DNA of 64,000 nt from PLanc-01 sp035342095 (GCA_035342095.1 DAOQWL010000001.1:1-64000); one strand, 5' to 3'. Numbered from the stretch's first letter, positions 7,698 through 17,325 are shown. Notes: generated by a model not told the origin, from the letters alone. Program-made: numbers and translations.

Positions 7698-9173
7698 GTG
7701 GCAGGCAGAAGATCATTCAAATCGGATGACAGTTTTCTGGAGAAGCTAGCCATTGGTGCTTGCGGAACCAAGAAGGTTATGCAGCATCTTTCGCATCTGG
7801 GGCTTCGGCCCATCGAACTGGAAAGAGGGTCCACTAGCTACAAGCTATGGAAAGCAGTCAAGATTAAGCGTATCCGCGTTCCCGATATCCTATGTGTCGC
7901 CAACGGAATCCGGGTCGAATCCCGTGCGAAGACAGACCTTGCCATCTCAATGTCTCACTCTCAGTCAGATTCCGAGCGTGGTTGGGACTATGGTCTGAAG
8001 GACAGAGACTTCGTGGCATTGGTGCAATGCTCAAGATCTGGCAGCGATCCCGTTGATTGGAGAGCCGCGGATTTGGTGCAATACATACAGGTCGCAGACT
8101 TGCGATCTGCCTATGATGCAGGACGGGTCATAGAGGAGCGACCGAAAGGGGCAGAGGAGGGTTTCGAGCTACGCCTCACGTGGCCAGCAGCGATAGCGAG
8201 TGCCGCGGGGCAGGTGGTTGAGATTGGCCAGGAACGTATCAGATTCGAGCGTTCTGAAGACGGGCGAACCATCAGTCTCGCTCGCACCAAACGGGGGATC
8301 GTGCTCGATCCGCTGGTGGAAGAAGGTGTTTCATTCACCGCCGGTAGAATATTGGCCAGCGTTACTCCGGTCCATTTGGCGATACAGGCGGGGACCACTG
8401 TCGAAATGGAGTTCTACATCGCCGAACTGGCCAGTGCTTCCTTGGCTGATCGATACACGGCGGCGAAGGCTCTTTCCCACGTTGCAGTCGAGGAAATTCC
8501 ACCCGCACTTCTTGCCCGATTGAACGATGGATCTGAGCATGTGTACGTACGAATGGAGGTCGCAGCATATCTTGCGCGACATGGCGTGCCAGAGGGAATC
8601 ACTTTTATCCGGTCCGCAATTCAGTCAGAGTATCTCGAACACCGACTTGAGGCCGTTATCATCCTCAGCGAAATAGACAACGCGGAGTCGAACTCGCTCC
8701 TGCGTGAGACAATGGCCGATTCCGAACAGAACCCCGAGATCCGGGCTGGAGCGGCTTGGTCACTCGGAGAACTGTCGCATGCTGACACGATTGATGATTT
8801 GGTCTCAGCATTCCATGGCGTTCCAGACGTGGTTCGTATTGAGGCCGCCAGAGCCCTTGCGAAGATCACGCGTGAAAATGTGGGCCCAGTCCTTGATGCG
8901 TATGCCGTTGCTCATGAATCGACCCGTCCGGGTGTCGCGTGGGCTCTGAGCCAGATGGACAACGTCAACCTTGGTGACATACTTGCCAGCACGTGCCACG
9001 AGTCGACTGATGCTCGTCAATGGACTGCTTTTGTGCTTGGCTCTTTTGAGCAAGAGAAGATCATTGGCAACATAGAGCGACTGAAGGCTGAAGACCCTGA
9101 GGTCTATTTCGGCGTTACTCTGCTCTGGAAGATAATGACCAGTTGGGTCTTTGGCCTCAAGGAGTTCGGATAA
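7698..9173 (+). CDS. Candidate restriction endonuclease with C-terminal HEAT repeats
   Basis: 491-residue protein. The N-terminal part (about residues 1-120) holds VPD (Pro62, Asp63), then ESRAK (Glu74 to Lys78), followed by a Ser/His/Asp-rich GWDYGL segment. This spacing resembles a PD-(D/E)XK nuclease core, although the exact catalytic residues are uncertain. Residues about 250-450 are helical repeats of HEAT type with AARALA/AAWSLGEL-like units. It starts at GTG with AAGGA upstream. It ends in TAATG shared with the methyltransferase start, so the two are translationally coupled and probably form one R-M system. Base composition is visibly less GC-rich than the flanks, which suggests transfer. 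Methyl-directed or host-protein roles are possible alternatives. Confidence 0.65.
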   Translation: MAGRRSFKSDDSFLEKLAIGACGTKKVMQHLSHLGLRPIELERGSTSYKLWKAVKIKRIRVPDILCVANGIRVESRAKTDLAISMSHSQSDSERGWDYGLKDRDFVALVQCSRSGSDPVDWRAADLVQYIQVADLRSAYDAGRVIEERPKGAEEGFELRLTWPAAIASAAGQVVEIGQERIRFERSEDGRTISLARTKRGIVLDPLVEEGVSFTAGRILASVTPVHLAIQAGTTVEMEFYIAELASASLADRYTAAKALSHVAVEEIPPALLARLNDGSEHVYVRMEVAAYLARHGVPEGITFIRSAIQSEYLEHRLEAVIILSEIDNAESNSLLRETMADSEQNPEIRAGAAWSLGELSHADTIDDLVSAFHGVPDVVRIEAARALAKITRENVGPVLDAYAVAHESTRPGVAWALSQMDNVNLGDILASTCHESTDARQWTAFVLGSFEQEKIIGNIERLKAEDPEVYFGVTLLWKIMTSWVFGLKEFG

Positions 9174-10165
9174 TGCCAGATACCCATCTACGTCCGGTAT
9201 ACAAGACAAGGTTGGGGACCGCCTACGTGGGAGATTCTCTCGTCCTTCTGGAGAGGCTTGAAGACAGAACGATTGATCTGGTCATGACCTCGCCACCATT
9301 TGCATTGCAGCGTCAGAAAGAGTACGGCAACAAAGATCAGGATGAGTATGTTGACTGGTTGTGCGAATTCGCCCCTGCCGTATCTCGAATACTGAGAGAT
9401 TCGGGGAGTTTCGTGCTTGACCTTGGCGGGGCGTACAAACAGGGACGCCCTGTGCGTTCTTTGTACAATTACCGCATCCTTCTCCGATTCTGCGACGACT
9501 TCGGTTTCAGGCTTGCGGAGGAGTTCTTCTGGTTCAATCCCGCAAAACTGCCTTCGCCGATCGAGTGGGTCAATAAAAGGAAGATCCGTGTCAAAGATGC
9601 AGTCAACACCGTTTGGTGGTTCTCAAAGACGGATGAGCCGAAGGCAAACGTCCGGGAAGTGCTCGTTCCGTATTCCGAACGTATGAAGACACTGTTGAGA
9701 AACCCAGATGCATTCTACAAACCAGCGAAACGGCCTTCAGGACATGACATTTCAGCAGGATTCGGGAACGGGAATGGCGGGGCCATACCGTCCAATCTCC
9801 TCCAGATCTCAAACACCGAAAGTAACTCAAAGTACCTGCGATTGTGCAAGGAATTTGGCGTCAAACGGCATCCAGCCCGTTTTCCGTTGAAACTCCCCTT
9901 GTTCTTCATAAACTTTCTGACGGCGCCAGGGGACACTGTGCTTGACATCTTCTCAGGGTCAAATACCACAGGCGAAGCCGCGGAGAAAACTGGCCGACGG
10001 TGGATTTCGTGCGACATCGATCAGTCCTATGTTACAGCCTCCGTCTTCAGGTTTCTCTCCGACCCCCCTACAGATGGGCAGAAGCATCTGTACTCCGTGA
10101 TACAGCAGCGCCAGCCGGACGTCGTTGAGATACCTGACGAAGAGCCAATGCTGAACTTCTGCTAG
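9173..10165 (+). CDS. Site-specific DNA methyltransferase, beta class
   Basis: 330-residue amino-methyltransferase acting on DNA with S-adenosylmethionine. The catalytic motif TSPPF (residues 39-43) comes first and the AdoMet-binding motif FSGSNTTGEAA near residue 260 later, which is the beta-class order. TSPPF rather than DPPY favours N4-cytosine methylation, though N6-adenine is possible. A long target-recognition stretch lies between the motifs. The ATG at 9173 shares one base with the stop of the upstream HEAT-repeat protein and has AAGGAG 8 nt upstream. A TTG start at 9143 is less likely. It would protect host DNA against the upstream nuclease candidate. Composition is lower in GC than the neighbourhood. 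Confidence 0.88.
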   Translation: MPDTHLRPVYKTRLGTAYVGDSLVLLERLEDRTIDLVMTSPPFALQRQKEYGNKDQDEYVDWLCEFAPAVSRILRDSGSFVLDLGGAYKQGRPVRSLYNYRILLRFCDDFGFRLAEEFFWFNPAKLPSPIEWVNKRKIRVKDAVNTVWWFSKTDEPKANVREVLVPYSERMKTLLRNPDAFYKPAKRPSGHDISAGFGNGNGGAIPSNLLQISNTESNSKYLRLCKEFGVKRHPARFPLKLPLFFINFLTAPGDTVLDIFSGSNTTGEAAEKTGRRWISCDIDQSYVTASVFRFLSDPPTDGQKHLYSVIQQRQPDVVEIPDEEPMLNFC

Positions 10166-10171
10166 AGCACA

Positions 10172-10546
10172 TTGGCCCAGAGTCTTGGCGAGCCTGTTCC
10201 CACATCGACGGGCAAGTGCCGGACGAGGGGCCAGACAGACGCGAAGCTCAGAACAGCCTTCGGCGACGAGACGCTCGATGTCTACCTGAACGACGACGCG
10301 TATTGGTCGAACGTGCTGAAGTGCGTTTGGGAGTACCATATCGGCGGCTATCAGGTCATCAAGAAGTGGCTGAGCTACCGGGAGAAGGCGATTCTTGGAC
10401 GCGGGCTGAAAGTCGCGGAAGCAGAGTACGTCACGGAGATGGCCCAGCGGATCGCGGCGTTGATCCTCATGCAGGCGGAACTCGACGCGAACTACGAAGC
10501 GGTCAAGGCGGACACATGGCCCTGGCCGGACGGGAAGACGAAATGA
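10172..10546 (+). pseudogene. C-terminal remnant of a type ISP restriction-modification gene
   Basis: The frame carries the strongly conserved C-terminus of type ISP enzymes: TLDVYLNDDAYW, then VWEYHIGGYQVIKKWLSYRE, ILGR, and a final helix EMAQRIAALILMQAELDANY. In full enzymes this belongs to the target-recognition/C-terminal region of a protein of well over 1000 residues. Only about 110 residues remain here, and no proper start exists (a TTG opens the frame). The N-terminal end of the same kind of enzyme lies at 7353-7568. The frame is intact to its stop, so replacement was probably recent or this end is tolerated as a short peptide. Confidence 0.72.
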
Positions 10547-10716
10547 ACCCGCCGATTACGCCGATTGACGCAGATTCAAGAGACGAGCCTCCAATTCAAT
10601 CGCCTTGCTTTCTGTAATCTGCGCAAATCGGCGAAATCTGCGGATGAAAGATATCTGGATTCCCGCCTCCGCGGGAATGACAACGTCGAATCCAGCGGTT
10701 ACGAGGAGATGGAAGT
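10547..10716. repeat. Dispersed palindromic repeats upstream of the DinD-like pseudogene
   Basis: Two short repeat motifs occur here. One is an inverted pair built from GCCGATTACGCCGATTGACG and the complementary AATCTGCGCAAATCGGCG. The other is a GATTCCCGCCTCCGCGGGAATG hairpin type that is common in many bacterial genomes. They lie between the type ISP remnant and the DinD-like remnant. Confidence 0.45.
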
Positions 10717-11328
10717 ATGAGCGAAGAACTGCCCGTTGATGCACAGAACAAGATCGTTGTCTTCGGCGCCAAGCGGATTCGTCGTGCCTGGCACGAGGAG
10801 CAGTGGTTCTTTTCTGTTGTGGACATCGTCGGGGCACTGACGGACAGCCCAAATCCACGGAACTACTGGAACATGATGAAGGCCCGCGAGCAGAAACACA
10901 GCGAGGTTCAGTTGTCCACACTTTGTGTACAACTGAAGCTAACTTCCTTCTGCTGGTGGAAAGACTTACAAGACCGACTGTGTCAATACGGAGAATGCCT
11001 TCCGCATCATTCAGTCGATCCCCAGCGCCAAGGCGGAACCCTTCAAACGGTGGCTGGCCCAGGTTGGCTACCAGCGGGTCCAGGAGATCGAGAATCCTGA
11101 ACTGGCGCAGCAACGCATGAAGGAACTGTACAGGGACAAGGGCTACCCAGCAGACTGGATCGAGAAGCGCATGCGGTCCATCGCGATTCGCGATGAGTTG
11201 ACTGACGAGTGGAAGCAACGTGGGATCAAGGAACACAAGGACTTCGCCATCCTGACGGCAAGAAGGTCGTGACTCGCCGGAACTACCTTCCGGACAAGCC
11301 GAAACCGTCCCTGCCGGGCGGGCAATGA
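10717..11328 (+). pseudogene. Frameshifted DinD/BRO-N family gene
   Basis: The first 70 codons from ATG 10717 read as a BRO-N domain (VVFGAKRIRRAWHEEQWFFS, VVDIVGALT, NYWNMMK, STLCVQLKL). The frame must then shift by +1 (or -2) near 10942-10951 to continue with GGKTYKTDC, ENAFRIIQSIP, EPFKRWLAQVGYQRVQEIEN, DWIEKRM, ELTDEWKQRGIKEHKDFAIL. Just after that a stop at 11272 interrupts it. A tail with VVTRRNYLP is legible to a stop at 11326-11328, suggesting a second, internal deletion. Homologues are linked to DNA damage responses (DinD) and to mobile elements, which fits its place beside an R-M island. Confidence 0.75.
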
Positions 11329-11424
11329 TGCCCGATCACACGGATGGCGAGGCCGGCGGTTATCGGGCCTTGATGCGCGGGGCAAAAGGCCGGTTGCAGG
11401 TAATCCATCCCCGCGGACTGTCGA

Positions 11425-11430
11425 TATAAT
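11425..11430 (+). promoter_or_regulatory. TATAAT hexamer six bases before the start of the APH-fold gene
   Basis: TATAAT ends 7 nt before the A of ATG 11437, so a transcript started at the usual distance would begin at the start codon and be leaderless. No well-spaced -35 hexamer was found; TTGCAG at 11394-11399 is too far away. Confidence 0.35.
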
Positions 11431-11436
11431 GGGGGT

Positions 11437-12471
11437 ATGCCCAGAGGCGGTGCCCATTTTTCTTCGGAGGAGCTGGTGCGGGTCCTGAGTCGGTATGACA
11501 TCGGGATCGTGCATCAGATCCGGCCTCTGTCTGTGGGCAACAGCAAGGCGCCGAAGGTGGTCGTCGTCGCGGACAAAGGGACCTATCTGCTCAAACGCCG
11601 GCCCAAGGGCCGGGACGACCTGGAGCGGGTCGGCTTCGCCCACGCAGTCCAGAAGCAACTGGCCGCCAAGGGTTTCCCTGTCACGACCCTGTTGGCGACG
11701 ATGGACGAGCAGGTCACTGCGCTGAGCATGGACAACCACATCTACGAGTTCTTCCGGTACGTCGAGGGCTCGCGTCACGACGGCTCGCCTGAGGCGACCC
11801 GCGAGGCCGGACGCCAACTGGCGTTGTTCCACAAGCACCTGGCCGACTTCAAGGGACACGATGAGCGGTCGCCCTGGTGTTTTCACGGCGCAGCCCTGGT
11901 TCGTCGGCACCTGAAGCTGCTCAGCTCCGACAGGCGTACGGAAGCTGCCCGCCGGATGCAGGCGGTCGCGGCGGAGCTGACCCTGCGGTACGAGAAGTCC
12001 TGCGCCCGCGTGAATCAGGTCGGTTTTCGATCCTGGAAGAGGCAGGTCGTGCATGGCGACTGGCACCCGGGGAACCTCCTGTTCGACGGGCACAAGGTCG
12101 TCGCGGTGGTCGATTTCGACTCGATCCGCTACGCGCCCGCGGTGACGGACGTTGCCAACGGGATGCTGCAGTTCTCGATCGTGGGGGACCGGCCGGACCC
12201 GACGCAGTGGTCCGCTCACTTCAACCGGGACCGGCTCTTCGAGTTCTTCAATGGCTACCACGAGATCGTCCGGCTCAGCGAGCGGAAACGCTACGGCCTG
12301 ATCGACCTGATGATCGAGGCCATGATTGCGGAGGCGGTCTTGCCGGTGGCCGCGACGGGGTTCTTCGGCAGCCATTCCGGCCCGGCCTTTCTCGAAATGA
12401 TCCTTCGCAAGACCAAATGGCTCCGCCGCAACCGACGGGAGCTGCGCCAGGTCATGCTGGCCCGGCCGTGA
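11437..12471 (+). CDS. APH-fold small-molecule kinase (CotS/HipA-APH-like phosphotransferase)
   Basis: 344-residue protein of the aminoglycoside phosphotransferase superfamily. An N-terminal lobe carries the nucleotide-binding strand pair with TYLLKRR as the probable ATP-binding lysine. The Brenner motif VVHGDWHPGNLLF (near residues 204-216) holds the catalytic Asp and metal-binding Asn. VVDFDS (about 226-229) is the DFG-equivalent. Such enzymes phosphorylate small hydroxylated molecules (sugars, choline, homoserine, spore-coat sugars); the substrate is not evident. There is no resistance context, so a housekeeping role is more likely than antibiotic inactivation. The gene stands alone between the decayed DinD-like gene and the large exoprotein. 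Confidence 0.85.
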   Translation: MPRGGAHFSSEELVRVLSRYDIGIVHQIRPLSVGNSKAPKVVVVADKGTYLLKRRPKGRDDLERVGFAHAVQKQLAAKGFPVTTLLATMDEQVTALSMDNHIYEFFRYVEGSRHDGSPEATREAGRQLALFHKHLADFKGHDERSPWCFHGAALVRRHLKLLSSDRRTEAARRMQAVAAELTLRYEKSCARVNQVGFRSWKRQVVHGDWHPGNLLFDGHKVVAVVDFDSIRYAPAVTDVANGMLQFSIVGDRPDPTQWSAHFNRDRLFEFFNGYHEIVRLSERKRYGLIDLMIEAMIAEAVLPVAATGFFGSHSGPAFLEMILRKTKWLRRNRRELRQVMLARP

Positions 12472-12516
12472 CCGGCGGGCGATCAAGTCCGAGAATCCGC
12501 GACCTGCCGTTCGGGC

Positions 12517-12546
12517 TTGACGAGACGGTGTCAAGTTGGGTAGAAT
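12517..12546 (+). promoter_or_regulatory. Candidate sigma-70 promoter for the lamin-tail/CotH exoprotein
   Basis: TTGACG and TAGAAT are separated by 18 bp, giving a leader of about 85 nt before the GTG start at 12639. Confidence 0.45.
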
Positions 12547-12638
12547 GATGGGAAATCGCGAGGGCGGATACAGTTCGTGGGCCGCCTTGGTCTCACAGCC
12601 CGCTCGGTAGCCCAGTGCTCATAGGAAGAGGATAGAAC

Positions 12639-15600
12639 GTGGTCACATCACGCAGGTTCACATTTCTCGTCGTTCTGGCGGTGGCTTCCTGTCTGTTCGG
12701 TGTTCCTGCGGCGCAGGCGGCTGCCAACGTGGTCATCAACGAACTGCACGTCGATCCTGACGTCAAGACGGAGCAGGTCGAGTTCGTCGAGTTGTACAAC
12801 ATCGGGACGGAGGCTGTCAGCCTGGACGGCTGGACGCTGGACGGCGGCGTCTTCTTCACCTTCCCCGCTGGGACGAGCCTGCCGGCAGGCGGCTATCTGA
12901 TCGTAGTCCAGGACCTGGCCGACATCAAGGCCAAATGGAGCACACTGAAACAGGCGGCCTACAGCTCTCACGTCCTGGGCCCGTTCGGCGGCAAGCTGGA
13001 CAACGAGGGCGACTCCGTTGTCCTGCGCGACGCGGCCGGCCGGATCGTGGACGAGGTCACCTATCAGCTCGGTTTCCCCTGGCCCACGGTCGGAGATCCG
13101 ATCTCCGGCGCCGCGGGCACGGGCGGTTCCATGCAACTGATCGACCCCGCAGCGGACAACGACCTGGGGGGCCATTGGCGGTCCGCGCTGCCCACGCCCA
13201 TGGCTGCCAACAGCGCGGTCCTGTCCGTCGGCACTGGTCCTGCGATTCGGCAGGTGGCGCATTCGCCGAAGCAGCCTGCGTCCGGCCAGGTCGTGACGAT
13301 CACCGCGAAGATCACCGCCCCCGACGGCATCCGGAGCGTCGGGCTGATGTACCAGGTGGTCGAGCCCGGCGCCTATGTCGCGATCCACGACGCGCGATCC
13401 TCCGCGGACTGGACGACGGTGACGATGCACGATGACGGCCTCGACGGCGATGCCGTCGCCGGGGACGACGTCTTCAGCGTCCAAATCCCCGCGTCGGTGC
13501 AGGTGCATCGCCGGCTCGTCCGCTACAAGATCGTCGCGGTGGACGCCCTCGGGGGCTTCGTGACGGTCCCCTATGAGGACGACCCGCAGCCGAACTTCGC
13601 CTACTTCGTCTATGACGGTGTCCCCGCCTGGCAGGGGGCCGTCAGGTCCGGCCAGGCCGCCGTGACTTACAGTGCGGAGGTGATGCGGAGCCTGCCTGTC
13701 TATCACCTGATCGCCAAGAAGCAGGACGTCGTCGACGCCCTCTACATGCCCGGCGCCCAGAAGGGCCAGTACACCGGCAGCGAGTACCCGTGGGCGGGGA
13801 CCCTCGTCTACGATGGCGAGGTCTACGACCATATCCATTTCCGAGCCCGCGGCGGAGTCTGGCGATATTCCATGGGCAAGAATATGCTCAAATTCGATCT
13901 CAATCGCGGCCATTATTTCCAGGCTCGCGACGACTACGGCCGCAAGTACGACACGAAATGGGCCAAGATCAACTTCTCCGCCTGTATCCAGCAGGGCGAC
14001 TACGACCATCGCGGCGAGCAGGGCATGTTCGAGGCCGCCTCGTTCAAGCTCTTCAACCTGATGGGATGTCCCGCGCCGAAGACGAGCTGGGTGCACTTCC
14101 GCGTGATCGACGAGGCCGCGGAGGTCGGCGCCACCCAGTACGTCGGGGACTTCTGGGGGCTTTACATGACCATCGAGCAGGTGGACGGCCGATTCCTCGA
14201 TGAGCACGTCCTGCCCGACGGCAACTTGTATAAGATCGAAGGCTACAGTGGGGAACTGAACAACCAGGGCCCGACGGCCGTCAGCAACGGTTCCGATCTG
14301 AATGCCTTCATGAGCGGCTACAACAGCAGGCCCCAGGAGACCTGGTGGCGGCAGAACGTCAACCTCGATGGCTACTACGCCTATCGCTGCGTCGTGGAAG
14401 GCGTCCATCACGGCGATATCGGCTACGGCAAGAACTGGTTCTTCTACCTCAACCCTGAGACGAACCTGTGGTCGATGCTGCCCTGGGACACCGACCTGAC
14501 CTGGGCCAACAGCATGTACGGCAACGGCGAGGATGTCTTCAAATCCAACGGCGCGATCTTCAGCAACGCCAACATTCTCCTGGAATACCGCAATCGCCTC
14601 CGCGAGTTCCACGACCTGCTCTACAACAACGACCAGGGGTACCAGATGCTCGACGACCTCGCGAACGTCATCGACCCGCCGATCGGCGGCCCGACCTTCG
14701 TCGGCGCGGACCGCGCCATGTGGGACTACAATCCGATCCTGGCCTCAGGCTACGTGAATTCGAGCAAGGCCGGCCAGGGGCGGTTCTATCAGAAGGCCTC
14801 CACGAAGGACTTCCGAGGCATGGTCCAGATCATGAAGGACTACATCGTATCCGGCAATCGTGCGTTCAACACGTACGCGGAGGACACGTCGGCCCCCGGC
14901 ACGCCGGTTGTGACGGCCACCTGCTCCGACGATTTCCCCGCCAATGCCCTGACGTTCGAAACGAGCGCATTCAGCGATCCGCAGGGGGCGGGCACCTTCG
15001 CCGCCATGAAGTGGCGGATCGGCGAGGTGAACGCCGGCGCCCATGTGCAGACCACGACGACGACCGGAACGAGTGTGGGCACGACGCTGGTCTCGAGCGG
15101 CGCCTCGTGGCGCTACTTCAAGGGCCTTGCAGAGCCCTCGACCGTCTCCGGCGCCTGGCGGCTTCTGGGCTTCGACGATTCCTCGTGGCTCACCGGCAAC
15201 GCGCCCATCGGCTACGGCGAGAACTTCCTCGCGACCACTCTGAGCGATATGCGAGGTGGCTATACCAGCGTGTACTTGCGAAAGACCTTCAACGTCGGCA
15301 GCCTCAGCGACCTTGGCGACCTGCTCCTGGAAGTCCAGTATGACGACGGCGTGAACGTCTGGCTCAACGGCGCCCTCATCTACCAGGACAACGTCGCGTC
15401 TGCGGAACTCGTTTACAGCGCGACAGCGCTGTCTTCCACGGAGGATGCGACCTTCCGCCAGTACGATCTCGGCAGTCCCGCTGCCTGCCTGGTCCAGGGC
15501 AAGAATGTCATCGCGGTCCAGTTGCTGAATTCGGGCCTCTCCAACAGCTCGGACTGTTTCGTCGATGTCCGACTGACGGCGGAGGCGTCCGCCACGTCGG

Positions 15601-17288
15601 GCGGCGGGTCCACCACCACCGCGACCTATGCGGTCTTCAAGAAGACCCCAGGCAAGTACGAGATCGACGCGGTCTGGGAGAGCGACGAGTTGACCACCTT
15701 CCAGAGCAGCGTGATGATCCCGGGCTCCGTGGTCACGCCGGGCGGCACCTACCGCGTCCGCTGCAAGATGAAGGACACCAGCGGCCGATGGAGCCACTGG
15801 TCCAGCCCGGTCCAGTTCGTCGCGGGCAAGCCCGTCGCAACCGGGACCCTCGCGGACCTGCGAATCACCGAGCTGATGTACAACCCCGCGCCCAGCGGCA
15901 CGCTCGACGGCGACGAGTTCGAGTTCATCGAGCTCAAGAATACAGGCGACGAGACTCTCGATTTGAGCAACGTCTCGTTCACGAACGGGATCGCCTTCGA
16001 CTTCGCGGACAGCGCGGTCACGGCGCTCGGCGCCGGACAGTTCGTCCTGGTGGTCAGGAACCAGGAGGCATTCGAGTCCCGCTATGGCTCGGCCCTTTCG
16101 AGTCTCATCGCAGGCCAGTACGAGGGCAAACTGACCAACAGCGGCGAACAGGTCACGCTCGTGGACTACTGGAATGGCACGATCGCCGACTTCAAGTATG
16201 GCGATGGCTCGCTCTGGCCGACCTCCGCTGACGGCGGCGGTCATTCGCTCGTGCCGCTCGATTCAGCGTTGGCGGAGGAGCCCCAGGGATCGCTGAACTA
16301 CCCTGGCAACTGGCGGGCGAGCACGTATCCCGACGGTTCGCCTGGCCAGGACGATCCCGCCGTGACGCAGACGCTCGTCATCAACGAGTTCATGGCCAAC
16401 GCCAGCAGCGGGGGCGACTGGATCGAGTTGTACAACCCGACCGCGTCGGCGGTGAGCCTGACGGGCTGGTACCTCAGCGACAACGTTTCCAGGCCGGCGA
16501 AGTGGGCAATTCCCGCCGGCGTCATCGCCGCCCGCGGCTGCAAGGCCTTCGGCAACATCGACGGCTTCGGCCTGGCCTGGGACGGCGAGGAGGTCGTGCT
16601 GTCCTACCTGCCGGGCACAGGCGAGGATCGGATCGTGGACGCGGTTTCATTCAAGGCCCAGGAGCCGGATATCAGTCGCGGCCGCTATCCCGACGGCGGG
16701 TCGTACTGGCTGCGGATGACGCCCTCGAAGGGCTCTGTAAACGCCATTCCGATCCTCGATGTGATGATCTCCGAGATCATGTACCATCCGGCCGATCCGA
16801 ACGACGAGTACGTCGAGTTGTACAATCCGAGGAGCCAGGCCGTGGCGCTGTCCGAAGGGGACATCGTCTGGCGTCTCGACGGCGCGGCGGAATACAGCTT
16901 CCCGGCGGGCGCCTCGATTCCCGCCGGCGGGCGAATCGTGGTCGTCGGCTTCGACCCCGCGGTCGAGACCTCCAGACTGGCGGCGCTCGTGGCCGTCGCG
17001 GGCGGCGCAGAGTTGACCGCAGGCGTCCAGGTCTTCGGGCCTTGGCAGGGCGACCTGTCTAATGGCGGCGAGCGTCTGTCCCTGGAGAAGACCCAGCCCG
17101 CGGAGGACCTGACGGACGCCGACGGTTGGGTGGTCGTGGACGAGGTGGTCTACAGCGATGTCGCCCCCTGGCCGGCCAGCGCGGACGGCCAAGGGCAGGC
17201 TCTGCAGCGCATCAACCTCGACGCAGGTCACGGCGGCAACGACCCCGCCAACTGGCAGGTGGCCACCCCGGCGCCGGGCCAGCCGTAA
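12639..17288 (+). CDS. Large secreted lamin-tail-domain / CotH-kinase protein
   Basis: 1549-residue exported protein. A Sec signal peptide ends around AQA near residue 28. A first lamin-tail domain (INELHVDP, VELYNIG) covers about 30-150. A CotH-like kinase region lies around 350-730, with GGVWRYSMGKNMLKFDLN, a GDFWGLYMTIEQVD stretch, LYKIEG and the late WSMLPWDTDLTW motif. A jelly-roll-like module with WRLLGFDDSSW follows near 850-1010. Three more lamin-tail domains lie at about 1085, 1245 and 1380 (ITELMYNP, INEFMANA, ISEIMYHP). CotH proteins phosphorylate secreted proteins; lamin-tail domains are common in planctomycete exoproteins. It starts at GTG with AGGAAGAGG upstream. It has no C-terminal anchor and is probably secreted or surface-bound. 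Confidence 0.88.
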   Translation: MVTSRRFTFLVVLAVASCLFGVPAAQAAANVVINELHVDPDVKTEQVEFVELYNIGTEAVSLDGWTLDGGVFFTFPAGTSLPAGGYLIVVQDLADIKAKWSTLKQAAYSSHVLGPFGGKLDNEGDSVVLRDAAGRIVDEVTYQLGFPWPTVGDPISGAAGTGGSMQLIDPAADNDLGGHWRSALPTPMAANSAVLSVGTGPAIRQVAHSPKQPASGQVVTITAKITAPDGIRSVGLMYQVVEPGAYVAIHDARSSADWTTVTMHDDGLDGDAVAGDDVFSVQIPASVQVHRRLVRYKIVAVDALGGFVTVPYEDDPQPNFAYFVYDGVPAWQGAVRSGQAAVTYSAEVMRSLPVYHLIAKKQDVVDALYMPGAQKGQYTGSEYPWAGTLVYDGEVYDHIHFRARGGVWRYSMGKNMLKFDLNRGHYFQARDDYGRKYDTKWAKINFSACIQQGDYDHRGEQGMFEAASFKLFNLMGCPAPKTSWVHFRVIDEAAEVGATQYVGDFWGLYMTIEQVDGRFLDEHVLPDGNLYKIEGYSGELNNQGPTAVSNGSDLNAFMSGYNSRPQETWWRQNVNLDGYYAYRCVVEGVHHGDIGYGKNWFFYLNPETNLWSMLPWDTDLTWANSMYGNGEDVFKSNGAIFSNANILLEYRNRLREFHDLLYNNDQGYQMLDDLANVIDPPIGGPTFVGADRAMWDYNPILASGYVNSSKAGQGRFYQKASTKDFRGMVQIMKDYIVSGNRAFNTYAEDTSAPGTPVVTATCSDDFPANALTFETSAFSDPQGAGTFAAMKWRIGEVNAGAHVQTTTTTGTSVGTTLVSSGASWRYFKGLAEPSTVSGAWRLLGFDDSSWLTGNAPIGYGENFLATTLSDMRGGYTSVYLRKTFNVGSLSDLGDLLLEVQYDDGVNVWLNGALIYQDNVASAELVYSATALSSTEDATFRQYDLGSPAACLVQGKNVIAVQLLNSGLSNSSDCFVDVRLTAEASATSGGGSTTTATYAVFKKTPGKYEIDAVWESDELTTFQSSVMIPGSVVTPGGTYRVRCKMKDTSGRWSHWSSPVQFVAGKPVATGTLADLRITELMYNPAPSGTLDGDEFEFIELKNTGDETLDLSNVSFTNGIAFDFADSAVTALGAGQFVLVVRNQEAFESRYGSALSSLIAGQYEGKLTNSGEQVTLVDYWNGTIADFKYGDGSLWPTSADGGGHSLVPLDSALAEEPQGSLNYPGNWRASTYPDGSPGQDDPAVTQTLVINEFMANASSGGDWIELYNPTASAVSLTGWYLSDNVSRPAKWAIPAGVIAARGCKAFGNIDGFGLAWDGEEVVLSYLPGTGEDRIVDAVSFKAQEPDISRGRYPDGGSYWLRMTPSKGSVNAIPILDVMISEIMYHPADPNDEYVELYNPRSQAVALSEGDIVWRLDGAAEYSFPAGASIPAGGRIVVVGFDPAVETSRLAALVAVAGGAELTAGVQVFGPWQGDLSNGGERLSLEKTQPAEDLTDADGWVVVDEVVYSDVAPWPASADGQGQALQRINLDAGHGGNDPANWQVATPAPGQP

Positions 17289-17325
17289 GAAGCTGTGATC
17301 CGTGGATGCGTCCGATCTCCGGCAG

